A DNA stretch of 64,000 bases from Ectobacillus funiculus (GCF_042429435.1 NZ_JBHMAF010000196.1); one strand, 5' to 3'; counted from the first letter of the stretch, positions 1 through 8,874 are shown. Program-made: numbers and translations. The notes: generated by a model from the sequence alone, not told the origin.

Positions 1-558
1 ATTACAAAGGTAGAGAAAACAACGAAGGGTCCACAAATTTTTGTATCCCGCACACATCCAGGACTGCTAAAGCGCTTGTTTGAGCTGGAAGTTCCAGAAA
101 TTTATGACGGAACAGTTGAGATTCGCTCTGTTGCGAGGGAGGCGGGAGACCGTTCGAAGATTTCGGTGCACTCCGACAACGCGGATGTAGATCCAGTTGG
201 TTCCTGCGTTGGTCCAAAAGGACAACGTGTGCAGCAAATCGTCAACGAATTAAAAGGTGAAAAAATCGATATCGTTCGTTGGTCCAATGACCCAGTAGAG
301 TACGTAGCAAATGCATTAAGTCCTTCACAGGTCGTGGAAGTTCGCGTGAACGAGGAGGAAAAAGCAACGACGGTTATCGTGCCGGATCATCAGTTATCCC
401 TTGCGATTGGCAAGCGTGGACAAAACGCCCGTTTGGCTGCTAAACTCACAGGTTGGAAGATTGATATTAAAAGCGAATCTGAAGCGGAAAAAGCGGGTAT
501 TCTTAGTCAAGCAGCCAGCGCTGACACATTCGACAATGGGGAATATGAAATCGAATAA
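1..558 (+). CDS. nusA: Transcription termination/antitermination factor NusA (C-terminal part)
   Basis: The reading frame is open from base 1, so the gene starts before the window; 185 residues are visible. They carry the two RNA-binding KH domains, with GxxG loops GPKG (visible residues 71-74) and GKRG (137-140), the second followed by QNARLAAKLTGWKIDI, typical of NusA. NusA binds RNA polymerase and nascent RNA and modulates pausing and termination. The protein ends soon after KH2, as expected for Firmicute NusA, which lacks the acidic repeats of E. coli. It heads the classic nusA-ylxR-ylxQ-infB cluster, with 11 bases to the next start. Identification is secure; the missing N-terminus cannot be assessed. 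Confidence 0.97.
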   Translation: MTKVEKTTKGPQIFVSRTHPGLLKRLFELEVPEIYDGTVEIRSVAREAGDRSKISVHSDNADVDPVGSCVGPKGQRVQQIVNELKGEKIDIVRWSNDPVEYVANALSPSQVVEVRVNEEEKATTVIVPDHQLSLAIGKRGQNARLAAKLTGWKIDIKSESEAEKAGILSQAASADTFDNGEYEIE

Positions 559-569
559 GAGGTGATAGC

Positions 570-842
570 GTGAGCAATCGAAAAATTCCGTTACGCAAGT
601 GTGTTGCGACGCAGGAAATGAAGCCGAAGCGCGAACTCATTCGTATTGTCCGGTCGAAAGAAGGGGAGGTTTCCATTGATTTAATGGGAAAGAAATCAGG
701 TCGTGGAGCCTATCTCTCTAAAGATAAGGAATGTATTTTAAACGCGCAAAAAAAGCATGTGCTAGAGCATCATTTAAAGGCGAAGATCGATCCATCCCTT
801 TATGAGCAGTTGTTAGAACTTGCTGAAAAGGAGTCAGTGTAA
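570..842 (+). CDS. rnpM: YlxR/RnpM family RNA-binding protein
   Basis: This is a 90-residue basic protein of the YlxR (DUF448) family. Visible signatures are the N-terminal RKCVATQEMKPKRELIRIVR stretch and the later GKKSGRGAYLSKD motif. In B. subtilis the family member has been described as a modulator of RNase P (RnpM), and the family was long known as a nucleic-acid-binding protein of the nusA operon. The start is GTG at 570, preceded by AGAGGTGAT. It lies between nusA and ylxQ and abuts the ylxQ start directly, so it is almost surely co-transcribed and perhaps translationally coupled. Confidence 0.93.
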   Translation: MSNRKIPLRKCVATQEMKPKRELIRIVRSKEGEVSIDLMGKKSGRGAYLSKDKECILNAQKKHVLEHHLKAKIDPSLYEQLLELAEKESV

Positions 843-1154
843 GTGGGAGATTGGGCATCATTTTTAGGTTTAGCCAATCGGGCAAGAAGGATCATTTCCG
901 GCGAGGAGCTCGTTTTAAAGGAAATTCGCAGCGGCAAGGCCAAGCTTGTATTGCTTGCGCAGGATGCATCAAAAAACACAGCAAAACGAATGACGGATAA
1001 AACGACGTACTATCAGGTGCCGCTAAGGCATGTGGAAAATCGTCAGCTACTAGGGCATGCAATAGGGAGAGATGAGCGGGTAGTCGTAGCCGTGCTAGAT
1101 GAAGGCTTTGCGAAAAAGCTGCTTAGCATGCTCGATACAACTTATCGGGGGTGA
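843..1154 (+). CDS. ylxQ: L7Ae-family ribosomal protein-like YlxQ
   Basis: This 103-residue protein resembles the L7Ae/L30e/S12e/Gadd45 family (GLANRARRIISGEELVLKEIRSGKA; LVLLAQDASKNT), small RNA-binding proteins that recognise kink-turns. It is the standard third gene of the nusA-infB operon in Bacilli. The GTG start at 843 follows the TAA stop of rnpM with no gap, and an AAAAGGAG-like ribosome site lies inside the end of rnpM. The exact role of YlxQ in Bacillus is not settled. Confidence 0.92.
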   Translation: MGDWASFLGLANRARRIISGEELVLKEIRSGKAKLVLLAQDASKNTAKRMTDKTTYYQVPLRHVENRQLLGHAIGRDERVVVAVLDEGFAKKLLSMLDTTYRG

Positions 1155-1158
1155 ATGT

Positions 1159-3273
1159 ATGAGTAAAATTCGTGTTCATGAATACGCAAAGAAGTACAAT
1201 GTATCAAGCAAAGACGTAATATCAAAACTAAAAGAAATGAATATAGAGGTTTCAAATCATATGACAATGTTAGATGACGATGTAGTTGGAAAATTAGACC
1301 AAGAGTATCAGGGAAGCACTGCAGAAACAAAAGCTCCAAAACGTTCAATTGTGGAAGAATTCGACGAGGAAGCTGATAAAGAGGCAGAGGTAGTAAACAC
1401 AAGCAAGAAAAACAGCAACAAAAAGAAGAAGAAAAAGCAAGGAACTGGAGATAATGCGCGGTTTGCTGCAGTAGGCAGAGGTGCGCATCAAGGGCGACAA
1501 AATCAGTCGAGCGAAACGCCGAACCAAATTACCTTTGTTGGTTCTTTAACAGTTGGTGAATTGGCAAAGAAATTAGGAAAAGAGCCTTCTGAAATCATTA
1601 AAAAGCTATTTATGCTTGGTATTATGGCGACAATCAATCAAGAGTTAGATAAAGATTCAATTGAGTTAATTGCTGGGGAATACGGTATTTCAGTAGAAGA
1701 AGAAGTTGTTTTTGATGAAACAAATTTTGAAACACATCTAGATGAAGTACATGAAGAGGAAGAGCTTGAAGAGCGTCCGCCTGTTGTTACAATTATGGGT
1801 CACGTTGACCACGGAAAAACAACACTTCTTGATTCAATTCGCAACTCCAAGGTAACAGCAGGAGAAGCTGGCGGTATTACCCAGCATATCGGTGCGTACC
1901 AGGTTGAAATTAACGATAAGCAGATTACATTTTTAGATACACCAGGCCATGCTGCGTTTACAACAATGCGTGCTCGCGGAGCACAGGTAACAGATATTAC
2001 GGTTCTTGTTGTTGCGGCAGATGACGGTGTCATGCCACAGACAGTGGAAGCAATCAACCATGCAAAAGCTGCAGGTGTGCCAATTATTGTAGCGGTTAAC
2101 AAAATGGATAAAGAGTCTGCTAATCCAGACCGCGTGATGCAGGAATTAACGGAATATGGCTTAGTAGCAGAAGCTTGGGGCGGCGAAACGATTTTCGTAC
2201 CGATGTCTGCATTAAAAGGCGAAGGAATCGACAACCTATTGGAAATGATCCTTCTTGTGAGTGAGGTAGAGGAATACAAAGCAAATCCAAAACGCCTTGC
2301 ACACGGAACAGTCATTGAAGCGCAGCTTGATAAAGGAAAAGGACCAGTTGCGACACTTCTTGTGCAAAATGGTACACTTCGAGTGGGGGATCCGATTGTT
2401 GTTGGTGCTGCGTACGGACGTGTACGCGCCATGGTTAATGATATTGGCCGCCGTGTGAAGGAAGCTGGTCCATCGACTCCGGTTGAAATTACAGGCTTAA
2501 ATGATGTGCCGCATGCAGGGGATCGCTTCTTAGTATTTAGTGACGAAAAGACAGCTCGTCAAGTTGGGGAATCTAGATCCCAGCGCGCTGTAGTTGAGCA
2601 GCGCAGCGATAAAGCGAAGCTAAGCTTAGAGGACTTGTTCCAGCAAATCCAGCAAGGCGATGTAAAGGAAATTAACTTAATCGTCAAAGCGGACGTACAG
2701 GGCTCTGTAGAGGCATTGGCGGCATCGCTTCAAAAGATTGAAGTAGAAGGCGCGAAAGTGAAAATTATTCACACAGGTGCAGGTGCAATTACTGAATCTG
2801 ATATTATCCTTGCGTCTGCATCAAATGCCATTGTAATCGGCTTTAACGTTCGTCCGGACGTGAATGCGAAGCGTACAGCTGAAACAGAAAATGTTGATAT
2901 TCGCTTACACCGCATTATTTACAATGTAATCGAAGAAATTGAATCAGCGATGAAGGGAATGCTTGATCCAGAATTTGAAGAAAAGGTAATCGGACAAGCA
3001 GAGGTTCGTCAAACCTTTAAAGTATCAAAAGTTGGTACAATTGCTGGTTGTTATGTAACGGATGGGAAAATTACGCGTGATAGCAGCGTTCGTGTGATTC
3101 GTGACGGTGTTGTCATTTTTGAAGGCAAGCTTGATACATTAAAACGTTTCAAGGATGATGTAAAGGAAGTTGCACAAAACTATGAGTGCGGTATTACAGT
3201 CGAACGCTTTAATGATGTGAAGGAAGGCGACATTATCGAGGCGTACGTAATGCAAGAGATAGAGCGGAAGTGA
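1159..3273 (+). CDS. infB: Translation initiation factor IF-2
   Basis: IF-2 is the GTPase that brings fMet-tRNA to the ribosome and promotes subunit joining. The 704-residue protein begins with an IF2_N module (MSKIRVHEYAKKYNVS), followed by a lysine-rich linker (about residues 80-95) and a second IF2_N domain. The G domain has GHVDHGKTT (about 214-222), DTPGH and NKMD (about 314); domains II-IV follow. An in-frame ATG exists at 1099, but ATG 1159 was chosen because GGGGGTGA lies just upstream and the protein then matches the family start. The TGA stop overlaps the GTG start of ylxP by four bases, suggesting coupled translation. Confidence 0.98.
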   Translation: MSKIRVHEYAKKYNVSSKDVISKLKEMNIEVSNHMTMLDDDVVGKLDQEYQGSTAETKAPKRSIVEEFDEEADKEAEVVNTSKKNSNKKKKKKQGTGDNARFAAVGRGAHQGRQNQSSETPNQITFVGSLTVGELAKKLGKEPSEIIKKLFMLGIMATINQELDKDSIELIAGEYGISVEEEVVFDETNFETHLDEVHEEEELEERPPVVTIMGHVDHGKTTLLDSIRNSKVTAGEAGGITQHIGAYQVEINDKQITFLDTPGHAAFTTMRARGAQVTDITVLVVAADDGVMPQTVEAINHAKAAGVPIIVAVNKMDKESANPDRVMQELTEYGLVAEAWGGETIFVPMSALKGEGIDNLLEMILLVSEVEEYKANPKRLAHGTVIEAQLDKGKGPVATLLVQNGTLRVGDPIVVGAAYGRVRAMVNDIGRRVKEAGPSTPVEITGLNDVPHAGDRFLVFSDEKTARQVGESRSQRAVVEQRSDKAKLSLEDLFQQIQQGDVKEINLIVKADVQGSVEALAASLQKIEVEGAKVKIIHTGAGAITESDIILASASNAIVIGFNVRPDVNAKRTAETENVDIRLHRIIYNVIEEIESAMKGMLDPEFEEKVIGQAEVRQTFKVSKVGTIAGCYVTDGKITRDSSVRVIRDGVVIFEGKLDTLKRFKDDVKEVAQNYECGITVERFNDVKEGDIIEAYVMQEIERK

Positions 3274-3548
3274 TTGCTTCCCTCTTTTGCGAATGCATTT
3301 TCTATGAAGCACAGTCGCTGAAGGATAAACGTGCAGTTTTGCAGCGTATTCTCACCCGGCTTCGGCAGCGGTACAATGTGTCCGTTGCTGAAATCGGGTA
3401 TCAGGATTTGTGGCAACGTGCAGAAATTGCAATTGTCTCTGTTTCATCCAGTCGGGTGGCGTGTGAAAGAGAACTTCAAAAAGCACTGGAAATGATGGAT
3501 TCCTTTCCGGAGATTGAACGCACGATAACGAGGATGGAATGGTATTGA
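3270..3548 (+). CDS. ylxP: YlxP, DUF503 family protein
   Basis: This 92-residue protein of the DUF503 family has the typical opening (IASLFCECIFYEAQSLKDKRAVLQRIL) and the VAEIGYQDLWQRAEIAIV segment. Members form a ferredoxin-like fold; YlxP has been linked to ribosome assembly or translation in Bacilli by genomic context, with no firm biochemical role known to me. The GTG start overlaps the infB stop, and rbfA follows after 13 bases, so it belongs to the same operon. Confidence 0.9.
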   Translation: MIASLFCECIFYEAQSLKDKRAVLQRILTRLRQRYNVSVAEIGYQDLWQRAEIAIVSVSSSRVACERELQKALEMMDSFPEIERTITRMEWY

Positions 3549-3561
3549 ATGAGGTGATAAC

Positions 3562-3909
3562 ATGAAACTACGTGCGAACCGCGTGGGGGAACAGATGAAA
3601 AAAGAGCTAGGCGACATTATTGGTCGTAAAATTAAAGACCCGCGCATTGGATTTGTCACAGTTACAGATGTACAAGTAAGCGGTGATTTGCAGCTAGCGA
3701 AGGTATATATCTCCGTATTGGGAGATGATGAGCAACGACAAAATACACTCAAAGGGCTAGCGAAAGCGAAGGGATTCATTCGCTCTGAAATTGGCCAGCG
3801 TATTCGCTTGCGTAAAACACCGGAAATCTCCTTCGAATTTGATGAATCGATTGATTACGGTCACCGAATTGAAACGCTCTTGCATGAGATAAACAAGGAT
3901 GATAACTAG
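3562..3909 (+). CDS. rbfA: 30S ribosome-binding factor RbfA
   Basis: RbfA is a small KH-like protein that binds the immature 30S subunit and helps process the 5' end of 16S rRNA; it matters most in the cold. The 115 residues show the family pattern: RANRVGEQMKKELGDII at the start, KDPRIGFVTVTDVQVSGDLQLAKVYISVLG in the centre, and LRKTPEISFEFDESIDYGHRIETLL near the end. The start ATG has GAGGTGATAAC upstream. A probable intrinsic terminator follows, so truB may be only partly read from this transcript. Confidence 0.96.
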   Translation: MKLRANRVGEQMKKELGDIIGRKIKDPRIGFVTVTDVQVSGDLQLAKVYISVLGDDEQRQNTLKGLAKAKGFIRSEIGQRIRLRKTPEISFEFDESIDYGHRIETLLHEINKDDN

Positions 3910-3919
3910 GAAGAGTAGC

Positions 3920-3949
3920 GGGTAGACGTCATTGTCTATCCCTTTTTTC
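3920..3949 (+). terminator. Intrinsic terminator after rbfA
   Basis: GGGTAGAC and GTCTATCC form an 8-bp stem (one G-U pair) with a six-base loop, followed by CTTTTTT. It falls inside the nusA-to-ribF cluster and may partially separate truB-ribF from the upstream genes. Confidence 0.6.
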
Positions 3950-3975
3950 TGTCTAAATAATGGAGGGTGTAACGC

Positions 3976-4899
3976 ATGGAAGGTGTATTGCTATTACATA
4001 AACCAACGGGCATGACTTCTCATGATTGTGTTTTTAAGGTGAGAAAGCTCTTAAGAGAAAAGCGGGTTGGCCATACAGGTACGCTCGATCCGGATGTAAC
4101 CGGTGTTTTACCGATTTGTATTGGAAGGGCAACGAAAATTGCCCAATTTTTAACGAGTGAAACAAAAACCTATGAGGGAGAAGTGACGCTTGGCTTCTCC
4201 ACTACAACAGAGGATGCTTCCGGTGAACTAGTGGAGCGCAAGGATGTAAGCCGCGTGATTACACGCGCTGAGGTTGAGGAAGTGCTCCGGGCCCTAACAG
4301 GGACGATTGAACAAATGCCGCCCATGTTTTCTGCTGTCAAGGTGAATGGGCGGAAGCTGTATGAATATGCGCGGCAAGGCATAGAGGTGGAGCGTCCTAT
4401 TCGAACGATTACCATTCATGAATTCACCTTGCTTAGCGAAGAGGAAGAATGGAGCGGTCCTACAGTGTCTCTCCGCTTTCGTGTGACGTGCAGCAAAGGG
4501 ACGTATGTTCGCACATTAGCGGTGATGATTGGAGAGAAGCTTGGATTTCCGGCGCATATGTCACATTTGGTCCGAACAGCTTCCGGACACTTCACGTTAG
4601 ATCGCTGCCTTACGTTTGAAGAGATTCAGCAGCAAATAGAAAGCGGAACGATGCAAGAAAGCCTTTTGTCCATTGAAGAAGCGCTTACTGAATTTCCGAA
4701 GCTCATTGTCGGGGACGAGCAGGCAGAAAAGGTGAAAAATGGAGCGTTTTTACGGAATGAGCAGAACGCGGCTGCCAGCTTTTTCACGGTTTTTGACAAA
4801 AGCGGGCAGTGCCTGGCGATTTATGAGCCGCATCCTAAGCAAGTCGGTTTATTAAAGCCGACAAAAGTGCTTGTGAATAATCAAGAATTAAAGCTATAA
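3976..4899 (+). CDS. truB: tRNA pseudouridine(55) synthase TruB
   Basis: TruB converts U55 in the T-loop of tRNAs to pseudouridine. The 307-residue protein has the N-terminal LLLHKPTGMTSHD motif, the catalytic loop HTGTLDPDVTGVLP with the nucleophilic Asp38, and CSKGTYVRTLA later; a C-terminal PUA-like region follows. The start ATG at 3976 is preceded by GGAGGGTG. ribF follows after 43 bases, a pairing conserved across Bacilli. Nothing unusual was seen. Confidence 0.97.
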   Translation: MEGVLLLHKPTGMTSHDCVFKVRKLLREKRVGHTGTLDPDVTGVLPICIGRATKIAQFLTSETKTYEGEVTLGFSTTTEDASGELVERKDVSRVITRAEVEEVLRALTGTIEQMPPMFSAVKVNGRKLYEYARQGIEVERPIRTITIHEFTLLSEEEEWSGPTVSLRFRVTCSKGTYVRTLAVMIGEKLGFPAHMSHLVRTASGHFTLDRCLTFEEIQQQIESGTMQESLLSIEEALTEFPKLIVGDEQAEKVKNGAFLRNEQNAAASFFTVFDKSGQCLAIYEPHPKQVGLLKPTKVLVNNQELKL

Positions 4900-4942
4900 T
4901 GAGGAAATGGAAGCATTATAACAGAAAAAGGTGAATTCGAGC

Positions 4943-5899
4943 GTGAAATTAATTCATTTGACTCACCCTCATCAGTGGAAGGAAGAAGAGCCAAGTGTCA
5001 TGGCACTTGGATATTTTGATGGCATTCATCTTGGGCACCAGGAAGTCATTCTGACCGCGAAGAGAATTGCGGAGGAACGGGGCTTTAAAAGTGCTGTAAT
5101 GACATTTTATCCGCATCCGTCAGTTGTGCTGGGACGGGCGGAGGCGCACGTCGAATCGATTACTCCTTTGAAGATGAAGGAGGATATCATTGCAAACCTA
5201 GGTATTGATATTCTTTATATCGTGAAATTTGATGAAGCTTTTGCAAAGTTGCTGCCGCAGCAGTTTGTAGATGATTATATTATACGTCTTCAGGTGAAGC
5301 ATGTTGTAGCCGGCTTTGACTTTACTTACGGTCGTCTTGGAAAAGGAACGATGGAGACGCTGCCGTTTCATGCAAGAGGGGAGTTTACACAGACTGTGAT
5401 TGAAAAAGTGGAATTTCAAGAAGAGAAAATTAGCTCTACTTTGCTTCGAGGTCTTATCAGGGAAGGAAAGATGGAAGAAGTCCCATCTATTTTGGGAAGA
5501 TACTATCGAGTAGAAGGAACAGTTGTGCACGGTGACAAGCGTGGCAGACAAATCGGATTCCCTACTGCAAATGTTACCTTAAATGATGATTATATTTTGC
5601 CTCCTGTCGGTGTGTATGCTGTTCGTTTGAAGGTAAAAGAGCATTGGTATCCAGCGGTATGTAATATTGGCTATAAACCGACATTTGAGCAGGATGAGAA
5701 GATTCTTTCGATCGAAGTACATGTCTTTGAATTTCAGGAAGACATTTATGATGAGTGTGTAGAGGTAGAATGGCATATTCGTATTCGTGCCGAACAGAAA
5801 TTTAATGGTATTGCAGAGCTAGTCGCGCAAATTCAGCGGGATAAAGAAAAGGCCCAACAATATTTTCAGCAGCTTGCGAAATCGGCTTGCTTTTTCTAG
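4943..5899 (+). CDS. ribF: Bifunctional riboflavin kinase/FAD synthetase
   Basis: This enzyme phosphorylates riboflavin to FMN and adenylylates FMN to FAD (called RibC in B. subtilis). The 318-residue protein has an N-terminal nucleotidyltransferase domain (MALGYFDGIHLGH, FYPHPS) and a C-terminal flavokinase domain (HGDKRGRQIGFPTANV, near the middle of the sequence). An in-frame GTG exists at 4931, but GTG 4943 was preferred: AAAAAGGTGA lies about nine bases upstream and VKLIHLTHPH matches the family start. No FMN riboswitch precedes it, which is usual for this housekeeping copy. Confidence 0.95.
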   Translation: MKLIHLTHPHQWKEEEPSVMALGYFDGIHLGHQEVILTAKRIAEERGFKSAVMTFYPHPSVVLGRAEAHVESITPLKMKEDIIANLGIDILYIVKFDEAFAKLLPQQFVDDYIIRLQVKHVVAGFDFTYGRLGKGTMETLPFHARGEFTQTVIEKVEFQEEKISSTLLRGLIREGKMEEVPSILGRYYRVEGTVVHGDKRGRQIGFPTANVTLNDDYILPPVGVYAVRLKVKEHWYPAVCNIGYKPTFEQDEKILSIEVHVFEFQEDIYDECVEVEWHIRIRAEQKFNGIAELVAQIQRDKEKAQQYFQQLAKSACFF

Positions 5900-6006
5900 T
5901 AAAAGATAGTATTCTAATTTATGTACTTTATTGGAACCATTGCTTGGCATAACGCTTCACCAACGTATGCTAGGGAATTGGGGATTATGATGAGGAGGTG
6001 AATAGG

Positions 6007-6276
6007 ATGGCTTTAGCACAAGAACGTAAAAACGAAATCATCGCTCAATATAAAACTCACGAAGCTGATACTGGTTCTCCAGAGGTTCAGATCGCTGTCC
6101 TAACTGAGCAAATCAACACTTTAAATGAACATTTACGTACTCACAAGAAAGATCATCACTCACGTCGCGGTCTTTTGAAGATGGTTGGTAAGCGTCGTAA
6201 CTTACTTAACTACCTTCGTAACAAAGATGTAACTCGCTACCGTGAATTGATTAAAAAGCTTGGATTACGTCGATAG
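6007..6276 (+). CDS. rpsO: 30S ribosomal protein S15
   Basis: S15 is the primary 16S rRNA-binding protein of the small-subunit platform. The 89-residue length is exactly the family norm. Visible signatures include the THEADTGSPEVQIAVLTEQI and HKKDHHSRRGLLKMVGKRRNLLNYL segments. A GTG nine bases upstream is in frame but is part of the ribosome site GAGGAGGTG; ATG 6007 is the real start. The 107-base gap after ribF implies its own promoter, and a terminator follows. S15 genes commonly autoregulate translation through their leader, but no specific structure was proven here. Confidence 0.98.
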   Translation: MALAQERKNEIIAQYKTHEADTGSPEVQIAVLTEQINTLNEHLRTHKKDHHSRRGLLKMVGKRRNLLNYLRNKDVTRYRELIKKLGLRR

Positions 6277-6282
6277 TCAACA

Positions 6283-6308
6283 AAAGCGGGAATATTCCCG
6301 CTTTTTTG
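6283..6308 (+). terminator. Intrinsic terminator of rpsO
   Basis: AAGCGGGAAT and ATTCCCGCTT form a near-continuous hairpin followed by a run of T. It lies seven bases after the rpsO stop. Confidence 0.9.
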
Positions 6309-6337
6309 TTAGGGAAAAAAGTTTATTCTCTTCATAC

Positions 6338-6368
6338 CCTTCCCGCTTTCTGGCAATACTAGGGAAGG
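6338..6368 (+). promoter_or_regulatory. Inverted repeat upstream of the pnp promoter region
   Basis: CCTTCCC (6338-6344) and GGGAAGG (6362-6368) are perfect inverted repeats 17 bases apart. An AT-rich TATAAT-like element follows at about 6382, so the repeat lies roughly where the -35 region and upstream DNA of a pnp promoter would be. It could be an operator or chance; no regulator can be named. Confidence 0.35.
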
Positions 6369-6438
6369 ATATATGCTAATATATAATTTCTTTACATAGA
6401 GGCAGTTACTTATATTTTAATTTGAGAGGGGTACTTTA

Positions 6439-8568
6439 ATGGCTCAAGAAAAGCAAGTCTTTTCCATAGATTTAGCAGGGCGTCCGCTCGTAATTGAGAC
6501 GGGACAGCTTGCGAAGCAAGCAAATGGCGCTGTTCTTGTAAGATACGGTGATACCGTTGTATTATCTACAGCAACAGCTTCAAAAGAACCAAAAAATGTG
6601 AGTTTCTTTCCATTAACCGTGAACTATGAAGAACGCTTATACGCAGTTGGGAAAATTCCCGGAGGCTTTATTAAACGGGAAGGCCGTCCGAGTGAGAAAG
6701 CCATTTTGGCTAGTCGTCTGATCGACCGTCCAATTCGTCCATTGTTCGCAGACGGTTTCCGTAACGAAGTGCAGGTTATCAGCATAGTTGTCAGTGTGGA
6801 CCAAGATTGTTCTTCCGAAATCGCTGCAATGGTTGGATCTTCTTTAGCGCTTTCTATTTCAGATATTCCGTTTGAGGGACCAATTGCCGGTGTGATCGTT
6901 GGCCGCATCAATGGTGAATTTATCATCAATCCAAGCGTTGAGCAGGCAGAGCAAAGTGACATTCACCTTGTGGTAGCGGGAACGAAGGATGCCATTAACA
7001 TGGTAGAAGCAGGTGCAGACGAGGTGCCGGAAGAAGTGATGCTAGAAGCCATTATGTTTGGACATAACGAAATCAAGCGTCTGATTGCCTTCCAGGAGGA
7101 AGTTGTTCAAGCAGTTGGTAAGGAGAAGCTCGCAGTTACTTTGTATGAAGTAGATGCGTCTTTAGAAGCAGAGGTTCGCCAAATGGCAGAGGCTGACATG
7201 GTTGCAGCTATTCAAGTGCATGAAAAGCATGCGCGCGAGGAAGCAATCAGTGAAGTGAAAAAACGCATTCTTGCGCATTATGAAGAAAATGAAGCAACAC
7301 CTGAAACATTGGGACAAGTTAGTGAAACTCTATATAAAATTGTCAAGGGTGAGGTACGTCGTCTGATCACAGTAGAAAAAGTTCGCCCAGACGGCCGTAA
7401 GGTGGATGAAATCCGTCCGTTAGCTTCTCAAGTAGGAATTCTTCCGCGTACACATGGCTCTGGATTATTTACGCGCGGGCAAACACAGGCACTTAGCATT
7501 TGTACATTAGGTGCTTTAGGTGATGTGCAGATTTTGGATGGCTTAGGGATTGAAGAGTCTAAGCGTTTCATGCACCACTATAACTTCCCATCCTTCAGCG
7601 TTGGGGAAACGGGTCCATTACGTGGGCCAGGCCGTCGTGAAATTGGTCATGGTGCCCTAGGAGAGCGGGCGCTAGAAGCAGTGCTGCCGTCTGAAAAGGA
7701 TTTTCCATATACAGTTCGCCTTGTGTCTGAGGTATTGGAATCAAACGGCTCTACATCACAAGCAAGTATTTGTGCAAGCACACTTGCGATGATGGATGCA
7801 GGTGTTCCGATTAAGGCGCCAGTGGCAGGGATTGCGATGGGGCTTGTGCAGTCCGGAGAGCATTACACAGTGTTAACAGACATTCAAGGTATGGAAGACC
7901 ACCTTGGTGATATGGACTTTAAGGTAGCAGGAACGGCAAAAGGTGTAACTGCATTGCAAATGGACATTAAAATTGAAGGCTTATCTCGTGAAATTTTAGA
8001 GGAAGCGCTGCAGCAAGCGAAGGTTGGCCGCATGCAAATCCTAGGGCATATGCTTTCTGTTATTAATGAGCCACGCACACAGCTGTCACAATATGCACCA
8101 AAAATTTTAACGATGACGATTAATCCAGATAAAATTCGCGATGTCATTGGACCAAGCGGAAAGCAAATCAATAAGATCATCGAAGAAACTGGCGTGAAAA
8201 TTGATATTGAACAAGATGGTACAGTGTTCATTGCTTCAACAAATGAAGAGATGAATCAAAAAGCGAAGAAAATCATCGAAGATATTGTGCGTGAAGTAGA
8301 GGTTGGTCAAATCTACTTAGGCAAAGTCAAACGCATTGAAAAGTTCGGTGCATTTGTGGAACTGTTCAGTGGAAAAGATGGTCTTGTTCATATTTCCGAA
8401 TTGGCAGAGGAGCGCGTTCCTAAAGTAGAGGACGTTGTCGCAATCGGTGATGAGGTTCTTGTCAAGGTTATTGAAATTGATAAGCAAGGCCGTGTGAATT
8501 TATCCCGTAAAGTGCTCCTAAAAGAGCAGAGAGAACAAAGAGAAAGAGAACAGCAAACGCAGGAATAA
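6439..8568 (+). CDS. pnp: Polynucleotide phosphorylase
   Basis: PNPase is the phosphate-dependent 3'-to-5' exoribonuclease central to mRNA turnover in Bacillus and a partner of RNase Y. The 709-residue protein has two RNase PH-like domains joined by an all-alpha linker; the second contains GSGLFTRGQTQALS and FMHHYNFPSFSVGETG. A KH domain follows (IRDVIGPSGKQINKIIEETG), then an S1 domain (GQIYLGKVKRIEKFGAFVEL), and the tail is rich in Glu, Gln and Arg. The start ATG has GAGAGGGG upstream. The rpsO-pnp order is conserved in many bacteria. The gene is separately terminated on both sides. Confidence 0.98.
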   Translation: MAQEKQVFSIDLAGRPLVIETGQLAKQANGAVLVRYGDTVVLSTATASKEPKNVSFFPLTVNYEERLYAVGKIPGGFIKREGRPSEKAILASRLIDRPIRPLFADGFRNEVQVISIVVSVDQDCSSEIAAMVGSSLALSISDIPFEGPIAGVIVGRINGEFIINPSVEQAEQSDIHLVVAGTKDAINMVEAGADEVPEEVMLEAIMFGHNEIKRLIAFQEEVVQAVGKEKLAVTLYEVDASLEAEVRQMAEADMVAAIQVHEKHAREEAISEVKKRILAHYEENEATPETLGQVSETLYKIVKGEVRRLITVEKVRPDGRKVDEIRPLASQVGILPRTHGSGLFTRGQTQALSICTLGALGDVQILDGLGIEESKRFMHHYNFPSFSVGETGPLRGPGRREIGHGALGERALEAVLPSEKDFPYTVRLVSEVLESNGSTSQASICASTLAMMDAGVPIKAPVAGIAMGLVQSGEHYTVLTDIQGMEDHLGDMDFKVAGTAKGVTALQMDIKIEGLSREILEEALQQAKVGRMQILGHMLSVINEPRTQLSQYAPKILTMTINPDKIRDVIGPSGKQINKIIEETGVKIDIEQDGTVFIASTNEEMNQKAKKIIEDIVREVEVGQIYLGKVKRIEKFGAFVELFSGKDGLVHISELAEERVPKVEDVVAIGDEVLVKVIEIDKQGRVNLSRKVLLKEQREQREREQQTQE

Positions 8569-8627
8569 GGATAAGCAGATTCTCAGGTAACAAGAGCATC
8601 TGAAATATTCCTTTCAAGAGAAAAAGA

Positions 8628-8668
8628 AGCTAACCGCCTACAAATATGCAGGAGGTTAGCTCCTTTTC
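8628..8668 (+). terminator. Intrinsic terminator of pnp
   Basis: GCTAACC-G-CCT pairs with AGG-A-GGTTAGC around an AT-rich loop, followed by TCCTTTTC. The purine-rich lead-in and the stem resemble the terminator after dapA (16743-16792), and in both cases a family I repeat begins just downstream. Confidence 0.75.
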
Positions 8669-8672
8669 ACTT

Positions 8673-8821
8673 TACACTTTAAGAAGGTATAAATTTCTAG
8701 CAGGAAGACAGTTCGACGTAGTTAGAAATTGTAGTTAGAAATTTTAGGAACAAAGTATCAGGGCAACTACGTCTCTGTCTTCACCTAAGGGCAAGGCTTG
8801 TCAATCGGCGAGTTTTCTCTA
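8673..8821 (+). repeat. Family I intergenic structured repeat, copy 1
   Basis: This is the longest copy. It opens with TACACTTTAAGAAGGTATAA, then ATTTCTAGC, GTTCGACGTAG, AATTTTAGGAA, GCAACTACGTCTCTG, and ends in a hairpin plus TTTTCTCT. A 13-base unit GTAGTTAGAAATT is tandemly duplicated at 8718-8730 and 8731-8743, which accounts for most of the extra length. In the final hairpin CTTGTC pairs with GGCGAG through two G-U pairs where other copies have CTCGCC. Confidence 0.85.
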
Positions 8822-8874
8822 TCTGTGTATAACTAACGAACTTGCTTCTTACGCAAAATAAGTACTTTTTCAGC

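Noticed and set aside
1800..2432. 210-codon open frame on the minus strand inside infB
   Set aside because: It is fully antisense to the conserved G domain of IF-2, has no plausible ribosome site and a composition expected from the reverse frame of a coding gene.
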